From Caenorhabditis remanei (lineage: Eukaryota > Nematoda > Chromadorea > Rhabditida > Rhabditidae), in the NCBI RefSeq assembly GCF_010183535.1, contig NC_071332.1:10912001-10976000 (forward strand): DNA of 64,000 bases, in the 5' to 3' direction. Below are positions 21,690 to 33,421 of the stretch, piece after piece. Each line of letters starts with the position of its first letter. The first letter of the stretch is position 1. The notes below the pieces were generated by a model. That model ran no database searches and was not told where the DNA came from. It was given only the letters and a program-made list of their open reading frames with translations. A program made the position numbers and the translations under genes.

Positions 21690-23603
21690 TTTGCAAGACC
21701 TGCATACCGGAGATCAGTGTGACTCTTTGTATATTTTCGTTGATTTTACACAGCCGTCTTAACTCTGATTCTTTCATTTTCAGAGATTGTGAAGACTTGC
21801 TTCTTGGAGTCGTGACTACAGTACTCGTACATTATTTTTTCGAAACGAACTTCCAAAAAAACAAAAAATGAAGCAGAAAACAACAACGGACGCCGACGGC
21901 TAAAAACGAAATTCGATTCATTCTAAATGCGCAGTTGCTCATATTTTATGTATCAATTCTTCAGTGAGGACTCAGCCTCATACATTTTTTATCGCCGGTT
22001 GCTCGTCGGTTCATCTCAATTGCACATGCACACACACACACACACACTAACCCTTCGGTTTCTGAAGAGGGGCAACTCAAATTAACGGGGTTTTTTTCTC
22101 TTCATTCCTTTTTTGTATTTTTGCAGTTCATTTTTGTATGATGAGTACTTTGAAACCGATTACTGTAACCCGTGAATGACGCTGTGTCAGAATGATCATG
22201 ATCACATGTGCGTCAGCTGGGAGTTGAAGTTGAAAACAAGGAGTATGGTGTCGGTGATAAGAAAATTTAATGTTGTGTTTGTTTGGAGGAAAGGGCTAAA
22301 ACTTGGTTGTTCAGGTTCTCGGGAGATAAGAAATAATTTTGTTCAAAATAGGATTTCAAAAAAGAGTGGTTTGTTGTTCTGCGTCTCTCCTAATTCCATT
22401 ATGTTTCTCTAATTGAAGGTAATTTTGATTTAACTTTCTAAACCCAAATCCCTTGAGTTCTTCAGATTGAGTGGTTGTTCTTTTGTCCACTGTTCAATTT
22501 CTCCTGAATGTTTCAAGTTTCATTTAAATTAGTTTAGCACTTTGGTTTTTTTTAATTCAAAAAATCATTTTTATACCATCTCCGGTATCTCTTTTCTCCA
22601 GCAAATATGGGCGGAAATTGAACTTTTGAGTCCTCAAACCACAAACTTTCGTCACCTTTTTCTGTTGTGAACTTATCAATAGTAATCGTTTCCCACTCCC
22701 TTTTCATTATTTCTTCAGTTACTCACACGCTGTTTGAGCTTGAAAGCGGAGAACTCGTTTGAGAGAAAACATTTTCAAAATTGATAACCGAAACAGGAAA
22801 ATTGTTGTAGTTTTGAAATATTATTGATGTGATTAAAGTATTTCAAGTTACCAGATAATATCAACATTTTGTCATTCGGGAACGCCCTGAAGAAACAGGA
22901 ACACGGTATACAAGCAAACAGACACAAGTTCACTTTCGTATTTCATTCAATTTTCAATTTCCGCAATTCAAAGCACAAAATTTCGTTTCAGTCCATTTTT
23001 TGACACTTCATGAACATGAAACTTCGTAATAAAACTGTGTTCTACGACACTTTTTGCAAAACTGCGATTAGTGATAACAAGTTCAGCATACATTCCTTGT
23101 TTGCATCACGAATCTTATCTTTTCATAATTCCAGCGCATGACTCCCGTAAATGCCACGTCTTCGTTTCATGTGGATACTATCTTATACACCGCCCAAAAC
23201 TCCAATGTAACCAACAACGTTCTGGTTGAATCAATTTCTGCAAATAAACAAAGAATCTAATCTTAAAATGTTCTGTCTCCGCCATACTCTTTTCTATTGT
23301 CCCACATTCTATAACTTTTTCCAGCGATAAGAAAAATCATGATGTGTTGACATGACTGCGTTTCAAAGCTACCCTTCTTATCAATACTCGGGTTTTAGAG
23401 CAGTGTATTCTGCTATCAGTACAACTGATATCATCTTATCATTTTTCGAAACCAGTCAATCAACACCACTTCACCAACTGTACATTACATTCCATACACC
23501 CCAAATTTATGTCATAAGGTTTTAGTCATTTCAACTTTTTTGAGAATTCATTCATTCGTTTCACTTTTTCCTTTTTTTCATACAGAAATAATTTCAGTTC
23601 TTT
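21690..23603. other. Intergenic between divergent genes
   Basis: This separates the 5' end of the broken srx gene from the start of the proline-rich gene. It holds a CA microsatellite (22029-22047) and long pyrimidine-rich stretches just before 23600, with an acceptor TTTCAG at 23599 that could receive a spliced leader. No convincing exons. Confidence 0.5.
22029..22047. repeat. CA microsatellite
   Basis: About nine uninterrupted CA units in intergenic DNA. Confidence 0.9.
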
Positions 23604-25441
23604 ATGGATGTTGCTACACGAAAGCGAGTCTTGTCTGCAAGCATGGATCCTCATGCCCCGCCTTTAAAACTTCAGGCGCCGTTACCAGGTAAATATAGAG
23701 ATAAAAACTTGTGGTTTCTTAAATTTTGAAGTATTTTCAGAACAACCTATGAGCTTTGTTGATGCCGTTTTTGTGAACCTCATGAATGCTCTCAATGTCA
23801 CAGAGCCCACCCAACGTCTTCCTCTCGTGGAGGAAACGCTTTCAAGACTTCAATGGCTGAAAGTGAGTTCCGGAAATATTTACATTATGATTTCCTTATC
23901 ACATGTCACGACATGACATTTGCATTATCGCAGAATCAGAAAAAAAATTTCGCAAAAAGTCAGGAGAGTTCAAATTTCACTGAAGCCTACTTGTGTGTCA
24001 CTGAAACTGTTCCCACTATCAGTGATTATCAGTTATTGAAATAAAGCACATTTAGATACACAATAATGCTTTGCATACCTTCAGATGAAAGAAAGAAAAT
24101 TATACTGTCTTGTCAACTATCATTTCTTATCAGTTTTGGCAACGTGCCAAAATTTAGAAATAGTGTGTTGAAATCAAATTTAGGGTACAGTAGAATGTAG
24201 GGTAAAATCATTGGAAATAGTACTGATAATAACAGGAAAAAGAGCTCGAACCCGCCTAACTACCATATTTTTTCAGCAATATCTTCAACAATCCGAATCC
24301 AATTTCAAAAAACCGATGCCTTCAGAAAAATCATCTCCGATTGGCTCGCCCCGTCAGCCGGAATTCAAGCCAATGGATTTTCAGCAGATGAAAAAATGCA
24401 TTCAGAAAGATCAGGATACGCTACAAAACATGTCGAGACTCATTGGATTGCCTCTTCATCCACCTCCACCAGTTATGATGGCTCCTCCTCAAATGTCAAA
24501 CCATGTCAACGGAAACCAGATGTCGCAAGCTCCCAAACCTCCGATTTCTGCTTTGTCAGAAAATCCAAAAGCTCCTGGGCCCCAACTTGAACCAAAGAAG
24601 TCTTCTGTGACCCTTTCTCCACAGAAACCTCCTTCCTCAATTCCCACATCCGTTCCACCTCCTCCAGTTCTGATCACTGCAGATACGATTACTTCTGCTC
24701 TATCTGTTCCTCAAACTAATGTTATTCCTCCAACTCCAACTCAGAAGCCTACAGTTAAAAAACCGATTAAAAAGGACATATCACCACCACCACCACCGCC
24801 TCCTCCAAATTTTCTTTTCAATCCAACTCAACAATACATTCAATCTGCTGAAGAATATATGTTAGATGTACAAGAAAGACAACGTAAACTCCTGTCTTAT
24901 ATCTCTGCTGCTCATAGTGGGACTGTAACTGATGAGGTGCTACATGAGTATCTACGTCATCCATACATTTTATTGAAAGAAAATGGAGTCACTCGAAAAC
25001 AGCAAAATCCATTTTACCATTTGATGAGTCATAGCGCAGCACATATGAATATGATGCCACCAATGCCAGCTGTGATTTTGAAGCCAACCGAAACATCTAA
25101 ACCAACTACTCCAATCCCGGCACCGCCAGTTCTTGTTCCTCAAGTGGAGCTACCAGTGAAAAAAGAGCAGGGACCGAAAAAAGAATCATCGCCTCCATCA
25201 GAGAAAGTAAACCAACTCTATTCAGAATTATAGTTTTAAATTTGAATTTCAGATATCTCCTCCACCTCAACTTCCTCTACAAGTACCCCTTCAAGTACCA
25301 GTCTTCCAGTCTCATTTTGATCCAACTAAACCGTTCATGATGCCTGTAACAAGACGGTGCAATCAATGGTCCGTTGTTTCAATGGCTCTCCCATTGACTC
25401 TGATGTGTAGATGTTCTCAAACACCATGCAGATGCAAATAG
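23604..25441 (+). CDS. Unrecognised proline-rich protein
   Basis: The model has four exons and 441 residues, starting MDVATRKRVLSA at 23604, five bases after a TTTCAG that may be the trans-splice site. Residues of about 30-75 form a compact, probably helical domain (FVDAVFVNLMNALNV, then ETLSRLQWLKQYLQQ). About 95-130 has a second helical piece (MKKCIQKDQDTLQNM). Pro/Ser-rich linkers follow, including an eight-proline run near 240. A third block contains VQERQRKLLSYISAAHSG and EYLRHPYILLKENG. The tail is cysteine-rich (MCRCSQTPCRCK). There is no signal peptide. The conserved-looking short helices in disordered linkers suggest a nuclear or adaptor protein, which is a guess. It sits between the two inverted srx-type genes. 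Confidence 0.75.
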
Positions 25442-26715
25442 GTTTTTGAAAAACACTCTATTTTCAAACTCGGTTGTACATCCCAAATATTCTGATTACT
25501 TTCACTTTCAATTTTGTGATCTCATTTATTGTTGATACAGTTGTTAGTACATGGATATAAGATTTTCTTGTGATAAAACAAATATAATTTGATGCTAATC
25601 ATTTTTGGTCTTTGACATAAAAATCCTCTTCCTTAATTTTTTAGACATACAGTCAGCACGATCGAGATATTGCATAGGTAACTATCGAATAATCATGATT
25701 TAGAAAGACGAAGTAATATTCGGAGAGCAGGAAATGGGATTTATTGAAATATCACTGGGAAAATCGCCTCAATGTCCTTTCTGCATAGTTTAACCGACCG
25801 AAAAAATCGGGTTGCAAAAAATAATCAGGGGCCCAATAATCAGGATCCTAAACTCAAGCTCGAAAAGAAAGAGAGAGCCAATTTTGTATCGTTACTACGC
25901 GAAAGATTTGGTGCTGTAATTTTCGTGTTTTCTTGACTTCTACAGTCGTTAAACATGAGAGTCGTTCGAGTTTAAGACTACAAAAATGCTGGTTTTATCT
26001 CCAGCTCGAGGCGACAGACCTGGCTGGGATGAGAACAATGTAAAACAGTTTCTGCAGTTCAATTTGATTTTCAAGAACATGATCAGCTGTAGCGAGTACC
26101 CATGTGACTAGAAAGCAGTTCGCAGATATTTCAAGTGACAGGAAAGTAGCACAGAATTTTCAGAACTGCTGACGAATGTTTAAAACAAGCTTTCCAATAT
26201 CATTTTATACAAGCTCAATAAATTATAGTGGAGACAAGCAATAAAAAGAGAACTGATTTTTATGCACCCTTTCATTATTCTCATTTTTCTGCACACCAAC
26301 CTTCGGATCCGGTTTGTGTCCTTTTCCAAAACAGATTTATGTTTCTCACGTTTCAGTTCAATTTCAGTTATTTTATTCTACTATTAGCACCATCCAACCA
26401 AAAAAAATTAGAACAACTCAAAAGTATGAATATACGAACCCGACGGAGCTTGAAAAACCAAAAGATACAACTTTTTTCCATCTCTATACAGCTCGTTAGT
26501 GAGAAGACCACCTCCCTGGATGTACTCCTTCTATATAATAAAAGTTTTACACCCAGATAATTTACAAAACTGAGATCAAAAACTACTTATTTCAGTACTT
26601 CTACCCATACGTACCCTGACATTTCCATGGATATAATGGTGGGAATCTCAGATTAAAGATTGGCTGAATTGTGAATACTTTTATTTTTGGTATAAATCTT
26701 TCTGTCTGCTTTACT
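25442..26715. other. Intergenic
   Basis: No exon could be supported. An imperfect inverted pair (TAAACTCAAGCTCGAA near 25850 and TTCGAGTTTAAGAC near 25967) hints at a degraded small repeat. The last 150 bases are the presumed promoter of the intact srx-type gene. Confidence 0.45.
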
Positions 26716-28039
26716 ATGATTGAGTTCCGATATTTTGCAGCAACAGTAATGTTATTGGTGAGTGAAAGTTAAATTAAATTTAAGACACTTGGAATTTTTG
26801 TTTTTTAAACTTCCTTCAGATGAGCATTGGAGCAATTGTACTCAATAGTCTAGTTGTTCGACGAATGTTTCGTGAACGGGAAGGATTTCACAAGATTTGC
26901 GTCAACAAGGCAGTCGCCAATATTTTAATTGGACATGCGTTCCTGATCTGGGCTGTTCCGTGTTCTTATTTGTGAGAGCACCATTCTCTTTACAGTTTCA
27001 TTCACTTGGGAAATTCCAGAAACTTCCTCTATCTTCCGCACCAATTCAATATTTTCTTCGGTCAAATTGTAGGATGGGCACCTTATTTAATGTCTGGTCC
27101 ATTCACACAACTTTGTCTGGCTTTCAATCGTGCCGTCGCAATATCTTATCCATACTGGTTCAATAAACAAAACCGCTTTCCGTGGACAAAAATCTTGCTC
27201 GCAGGACTTTGGGCCATTTCTATCGTTTTATCTCTTCCAGCAATGATAGGTGAGGTTCAAATCTTTATATACAAAGTATTTTCATTAATCTGGTGACATA
27301 TTCCAGATGGCTGCAGCTACATATTTTTTGTCGAGAGTGTCTCCTGGAGCCCCATGGATACAGTTTGTTCAAGAACTCTTTCTGAATATGTCACTAATGC
27401 AGTTCTTGTCATGGCTATTGTTTCTTTTTCTGTCAATATTTCAAGTATTTTCAAGATTGTGAAATCTGCTATTGGACTGAGTGCCGTAATGGATGCAAAT
27501 ATGTCCGAAGCTAGAAGGAGAAAGCGAAGAAAGATGTTCATTCAATGTGTAATTCAAGATTGTACTCATATAACTGATTGTATGTTGAACACTTATGTAT
27601 ACACGTTCTACTCGGCTCAATGGTTTCAATTTTTATGTGGAGCTGTGTCAGCATTGACGGTTATTACGTTGGATGGGTTGGTACATACATATATTCGGAT
27701 ATCTGAAAAACAGAAGCGCGAAATTCTGAATTGGTTCCTGACATTGGAAATATGCATAGCAAGTTTCAGAAATCTGCAGAAACTTCTCAAAACCTTTTTC
27801 ATATTTCTAGTTAATTACCTTCACAATCATTTCTTTTTCACCGAGTTCCCATCCCCGGATACTATAGAACAATTATTTCCATTTTCAGATTTCTAATGTC
27901 TGTCCTTCACCAAAGATCAACCACCCCGAGCCAAACTCGTGAGCCACCATCAAAATCCCATACCCACGATACTCATCAATTCCGGAATCGAGCATTAAGC
28001 AGAGTATCAGCAACAATTATGACAACTACTACGCTATAA
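26716..28039 (+). CDS. Seven-transmembrane chemoreceptor, srx-type
   Basis: The model has five exons and 314 residues, starting MIEFRYFAATVMLL at 26716. Diagnostic features of the nematode Srx family are LCLAFNRAVAISYPYWF after the third membrane segment, DGCSYIFF, IQDCTHITD and YSAQWFQFLCG. Seven hydrophobic segments can be placed. The last intron (27677-27888) uses a GG|GTTGGT donor; it is chosen because the paralogue has its intron at the same codon, and the tail FLMSVLHQ then aligns. The cytoplasmic tail is Ser/Thr/Arg-rich. It is the intact member of an inverted pair whose partner at 19994-21689 is broken. It is presumed a chemosensory GPCR of unknown ligand. Confidence 0.83.
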
Positions 28040-28653
28040 CGTCATTTCCAAAAATTCTTTGTAGTTTTATTTGCTTTTCTTATCTTTTTTTCTTTTCCTG
28101 AGACGAATTAAAATATATGAATCAACCGTTTTTCACTGATAAAACTTGTAGAACTTTCTGTAGAGGTTGACAAAACCACAACTTTTTTTGTTCTTTCTGT
28201 TTCGATTATTTCGAAACGTTGTTTGGAATGCCAGATGAATTTTCATTGCTACCCAATGGACCTCATGACCAATTCTCCAGTCAACAACGAGATGTTATCC
28301 TCGGAGCGTACTTGCATTACCACTTTTTTTCTGTTTACAACCATTTGCCACTGAAGAATTCCGGCTTCTAGTCTCAAATTTCTGTTTATTTATATATTTT
28401 CTCTATATTTCTAGCCTAATAATTAAATAAATCATCCGAAAATCAATTAATTCCCTTACAAATAGCCTCAAAACATCGATTTTTGTCCTCTGGAAAGTTA
28501 CGAAACCCTGCCTGACTTCACACATGAATCATCGTTTTTGTTGACCAAACACTCCATTTTTCTGTCTATTGTCGTGATTTTGTGATGTTTTTTTATCGAT
28601 TTCTTATTTCTTATCGCATTTATATTATTTTTAGTTTTTCAGACCTTCCAAAA
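28040..28653 (+). other. Spacer between srx-type gene and BROX
   Basis: AT-rich. AATAAA occurs near 28426, far from the receptor stop. A TTTTTCAG at 28642 lies 12 bases before the next ATG and is a likely trans-splice acceptor. No coding was seen. Confidence 0.5.
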
Positions 28654-30541
28654 ATGTCTCACTGGTTCCATCGAAACCCAATAAAACCGACGGAATTCGT
28701 CAAATTCGAGTTGAAAGGAGTCCTCACCACGGATACTTGCTCAAAAATTTGCGGGTAATTTAACAATTTTTAAAAGTGTGTGAAAGGATTGAAAATATGT
28801 TCTCTTTTAAAACACCCAAAAATTTAACAAAAATAATGAAATGTTGTTTCAGAGAACTGCGGCTGCGACGCGACAAACTTGTTGGACAATTCAAGAATGC
28901 GTCGAATGATTTGGATGAAGTGACAAAAGAATTCAACGAATACCTCCGTCTTTTCGCTGGATTTTTAACTGAAATTCAATCTTCTATGGCGGATTTGTGA
29001 GTTTTCTCATTTTAAGAATAAATCAGAAAAAAAAATGTTGATCGGAATGCAAGAATCTGAAAAAATCGAAAATAATGTTCGTCATTTTCAAAACCTCGGT
29101 TAACGCGTTTTGTCATGCTAATCAGATCTGTTTTTGTGTTTTTATCAAACATCTGATAGTGAGATAATCTTTTCAAAATTAATATTCGCCTCTTTTCAAA
29201 ATGAATTCCGTACTTTCTGAGAATACAGCTAACAATTGTAAGATCATATGGAAATTTGACGTTGCTACTCAAAGAAGAGCAGTTTTCTCAAAAACTGATG
29301 ATCATTTCCGAGTTTTTTTTAAAAATATCAGCATGCTTCTACATGTATGTTCATCTTTAAAATAGCTATAAACAGAAAATCTAAATGATAACCAACCATA
29401 ACAACATAAATATGTTTTCAGAGAAAACAAAGACGCTGGCAACAAAAACAGTAAACTAATTCCACTTATTCGCTTCAAGTGGGGCAATTCGATGCTTCCA
29501 CAAACTGCCACAGAAGTCTCAGACACTTGGTTCGAAGCTCTCAGCATGATTCAATGTATGGCTATGTGGATGACAAAACACGCTGCTTCGATGGCTGGAA
29601 AAGATGAAGTGAGGGAATCAGATGCCAAGGAATGTCTCCAATGCTTGAGACAAGCTGGTGGAATGTTCCAGTATGTGAAAGAAGAATCAGCAAGACTCTC
29701 CGGTGCCAATGAAGTTGAAGGATCAGATTTCGACCCGAAAGTTATGGAAACTTATGTATTAACAGCAACAGCCGAAGCACAAGAAGTGATAGTAGCGAGA
29801 GCAATTGAGATGAAACATGATGATGGATTAATATCTTCACTTGCTGCAGTAACTGCTTCAATATTCTCAAAAGCCGATCAATGTCTGAATAATCTTCCGG
29901 ATGAATCATTTGCCAGATGGAGAAGATATCTTCAGTTGAAACATCACTTCTATTTGGCTTATGCATATGCATTCCTCGGTCAAAAACAGTTGTCCGAAGA
30001 CAAATGTGGAGAAGCGGTCCGAGCTTGTAAGCAAGGAATCGCTGAATATGGAATTGCTAAGGAGATGGCAGCAATGTATGCAACAGCTACTGGACCAGGA
30101 ACTCGAATCAAACCAGAACAGCATTTGTTCTTCCGAAGAATCGAACCACTTCTTAATCGACATCTGGAAAAAGCTGAGAGAGAAAATGGATTCATTTATC
30201 ATCAAAAAGTTCCGGATGAAATCCCAGAATTAGATGTTGAAGCAACATATGGGCTAGCAAAGTTGGATTCTTTCAAATATCCACCACCTGCTGAATTATG
30301 GAATACTGCCGTATATTCAGCATTCGATCTATCGAAAGCAAATATGCCAGATTTCACAAAAGTGAAAAAGGTAAGAATTCTGGAAATACAGTCTTGAAAA
30401 TTGTGATTTAATGAATAAAAAATGAGAAATTTAACAGATGTTACCTTTCAGAGTAAGTCAAAACTGGAACCAGTGCACGAGGAGAAGATCTACCAGACAG
30501 AAAAGGATCCGAGTAATTCCAGTGGATGTGTGATCGCCTAA
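28654..30541 (+). CDS. BRO1-domain protein, BROX orthologue with CaaX end
   Basis: The model has four exons and 427 residues, close to the 411 of human BROX. A single Bro1 domain fills nearly the whole chain, with no V-domain or proline-rich tail as in ALIX. Visible landmarks include LIPLIRFKWGNSML, ECLQCLRQAGGMFQYV, the family-typical TAEAQEVIVARAIEM, and RYLQLKHHFYLAYAYAFLG. The protein ends SGCVIA, a CaaX box, matching the prenylated C-terminus of mammalian BROX. Bro1 domains bind ESCRT-III CHMP4-type subunits, and BROX acts at membranes, including the nuclear envelope. Membrane attachment by prenyl group is inferred from the motif. AATAAA follows at 30549. The next gene starts 312 bp downstream on the same strand. 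Confidence 0.9.
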
Positions 30542-30852
30542 TAATTCTAATAATAAACTAATCTGTACACTAATAAGCCTCCAAAATTCTATTCCGTTTC
30601 AATCCATGCCCCACTTCTATTTGTATGCTATGTTTCCAATTTTAGACTGTGCTCTCCCCCCATTTTTTCGATGGTTGATGGATGATATACATAAAATGTA
30701 CATGTTGTTGACACGATAGTGACCAAATAAACGGTCAGCCATACAGATTGAGGCGTCCGGCTGAATCAATCACCAGGTGTGCCAATAGGCAAAGGGCGGA
30801 ACCGTCAGGAGGCACCTGGAGACTTTGGATATTTCAGATTCAGTTAGTAGCC
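30542..30852 (+). other. Spacer upstream of the EB-module gene
   Basis: Two AATAAA motifs (30549 and 30726) could end BROX transcripts. A TTTCAG near 30838 lies about 15 bases before the next ATG and may be a trans-splice acceptor. An operon cannot be excluded, but no Ur-like stem-loop was recognised. Confidence 0.45.
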
Positions 30853-33316
30853 ATGCGGTCATCCGGGATGGTCAGTTCTACTATTTTACTGTTTCTAATT
30901 GCTGGAAGTGTCATTTTGTCTAGTGCTAGAACTGTTTCTGGCAGAGGATGCACTCATTCAATGCAGTGTGGAAGAGGTTACTTTTGTCAGGAAGGCGCCT
31001 GCAGAAAGGATTCATGTTCCAATGATTTACAATGTGAAAAGGTAACAGAGTTACAGTAATCTACTTGTTTCATTGGACTTTGACCAGTTGAAAAGTACTT
31101 ATTTCTAGGGTGAAGAATGCCGTCCTGGAAATGTGAACGGGCGTCAGAAGTCGGGATGTTTCTTATCATTGGTCCCTAAATCTGCTCTCGGTGGAACTTC
31201 TGAAGACTTCTGTCCAGGGGGCGGAGCTCTAGTCTTGTCTCCAACTGGTACATTAACAATCTGTGATTTGACAGAAGATTGTCCATCAACTCATGTCTGT
31301 AATCCAGTTCATGGTGTTTGTTGCACTAGTGAGTAACTACGAGTCCATCTTTCAAAGAAATTCACTCTTTTCCAGAACTCCCAACCTGCCCGAAAACTAA
31401 GAAAACAATGGTTAATTTCATAACCGGTAAACCCATCATGTGTCAATTCAAACAAGGACGTGTGATGCCTTGTCCAGAGAATGGTTTCTGTGAGACCACA
31501 ACTGGTTTCTGTTGTGTTCCTGGAGCCGTTGAGGAGATTGCCACTCCTCCTCCAAGACCAATTGAAAACGAAAGACCATGGAGAGGACAACAATGTTCTC
31601 CCTCGACTGGATGTTCTGGTGGAGCTGCTTGCATCTGTGGAGCCCGTGGAAACTGTATGTGCGAGTGTGCTACAGACTTCGGGTATACGTTGGCATCTGA
31701 TGGAAAGACATGCCAAAGAGTGAGACGTCGTTTGAAGGAGAAGTGTAAGACTGATATGGAGTGCTCTGCTGCGTTCTCTGAATGTTCATCTGGTGGATGC
31801 AGATGCAAGAGAGGATTCAAGAGAAATGGTGATGGAGGATGTGAACCCCTTGGTAAGGAAATGTTTAGTGATGAATAAAAAAGAAAGAATAATTGAAAGA
31901 GAAGGAGAATAGTTATTTACAGCTGAAGGATATATGCAAAACGCCTTATAAGTGCTTATTATATAACAGAAGTTTCCGATTTTTATTTTTAGAATTAATA
32001 GAACGAGCAAGATACGAAACACGACCGGACTACATCCCATTCATCTTGAATTTCCAGAATACCGTTGTGTCAACAAAGCTGCTCCATTGAAACGTGATGA
32101 GAAATTGGTCACATGTTCTCTTAAAAATTCGTTGCTATCAAGTGTTGCCTCGAGTTTCAGAAGTCTCAAAAAATCAAGTGGAAACTCGACAGATATCAAT
32201 GACGAAGAATTCGAACGACTCATGAAAGGAATCGAGAACGGAACTCTTTCTGATTTTGGAAATGGGCGGGACGATTGTCCAGACGAACATTATTGTGTTC
32301 CTGTTTTTGATGACGCAAGTAAACCGGGATATTACAAAGGTTTCTGTTGTCCATCTCCATCTGAAATTCGTCCAACATGTCCAGTTGGTGAGCCACATGA
32401 GTCCTCAAATCCACCGGATTATGGGTGCAGCAGGTGTCCTGTCGATTATTATTGTCATCGAGATGCAGTTGCAACCGAGAAAACAGTAAACTATAATTAT
32501 CCTAATCCACTAATCCTTCGTCTAACTCTCATTTAATTTCAGATTTGTTGCCCAAAGCCTTGTGTGTCTCTCGAAGACATTTACCACGAAGGCCAGTGTT
32601 TTTCGATGGCGTACTACGGTGACAGCTGTCACATTTCGTCACAGTGCGTCTACTCAAAGAGTCCAGACACTGCTGAGGAATATGCTGAAGTTGCAAAAAT
32701 GGAATGCGTTAGAAGTATTTGTTCGTGTCCTGCCGGATTCAGTTTTGCTGATGGGCAATGTAAAAGAATCATGTGTTCGATTGGGTTGAGAGGAGAACCA
32801 TCTATTGACAAGTCAGGGCAACTGATCAGATGTGAAAGATCATCTGATTGTAGTATGGGGCATATGTGTGATCCGAATACTCATGTCTGTTGCAAAGGAA
32901 CTAACAGTGAGTGAATAGAAAATATCTTGTTCAAGATTTGGAGAGTGCATGCGAAAAGTAATAATTTACTGTATCTAGATGGAGGAATAAATCTTAGTTG
33001 GAATGAATTTTACATTTTACATCTCAGAATTGTGAAAGCAGATGAGCAATGTTTGCTTATTGAAATAGTCCTAAATTATCTACCAACCAGAACAAGAATT
33101 TATGATCTTTCGCTGTCTCTGTTTTCAAATTCTAATTTTTCAGGATGTCCAAAGGACTATGTCGAAACGGGTGAGCAATGCACTGACGATAATTGTCGTG
33201 GAATCAATGAAATCTGTCATCGTACCAAAAATGGAAAAGCGAAGATCTGTTGTACTTATGATGATGTGTCAATGATGGCAATGAGAGATTCAATGAACAC
33301 GACGTCTTCTGTGTAA
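30853..33316 (+). CDS. Secreted cysteine-rich protein with EB modules
   Basis: The model has six exons and 616 residues. The N-terminus is a clear signal peptide (MVSSTILLFLIAGSVILSSA). No membrane anchor follows, so it is secreted. Cysteine-rich blocks repeat along the chain. CTHSMQCGRGYFCQEGAC and CKTDMECSAAFSECSSGGC fit the nematode EB module (C...C....C..G.C.C..G). Others have the HVCNPVHGVCC or GFCETTTGFCC pattern ending in paired cysteines, and this CC-ended unit recurs at least five times. Introns 31853-32057 and 32907-33143 are the longest. Function is unknown; extracellular matrix or cuticle-associated proteins of this build are common in nematodes. AATAAA lies at 33416. Confidence 0.82.
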
Positions 33317-33415
33317 ACCCTTTCTAAATCAATCCCCTATTGTTGCTATTATTTTTTCCTAAAACACTTTATGTTTGTACATTTGCTTATTTTCCCTTCT
33401 TTTCACCACCTCTTT

Positions 33416-33421
33416 AATAAA
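33416..33421 (+). terminator. PolyA signal of the EB-module gene
   Basis: AATAAA 100 bases after the stop, followed by a T-rich stretch. Confidence 0.65.

Noticed and set aside
22029..22047. CA run as a regulatory element
   Set aside because: A simple microsatellite with no further support.
31993..32057. An extra exon in the EB-module gene after the acceptor at 31992
   Set aside because: It contains no GT donor and leads to a stop; skipping it and splicing to 32058 keeps the frame and the cysteine pattern.
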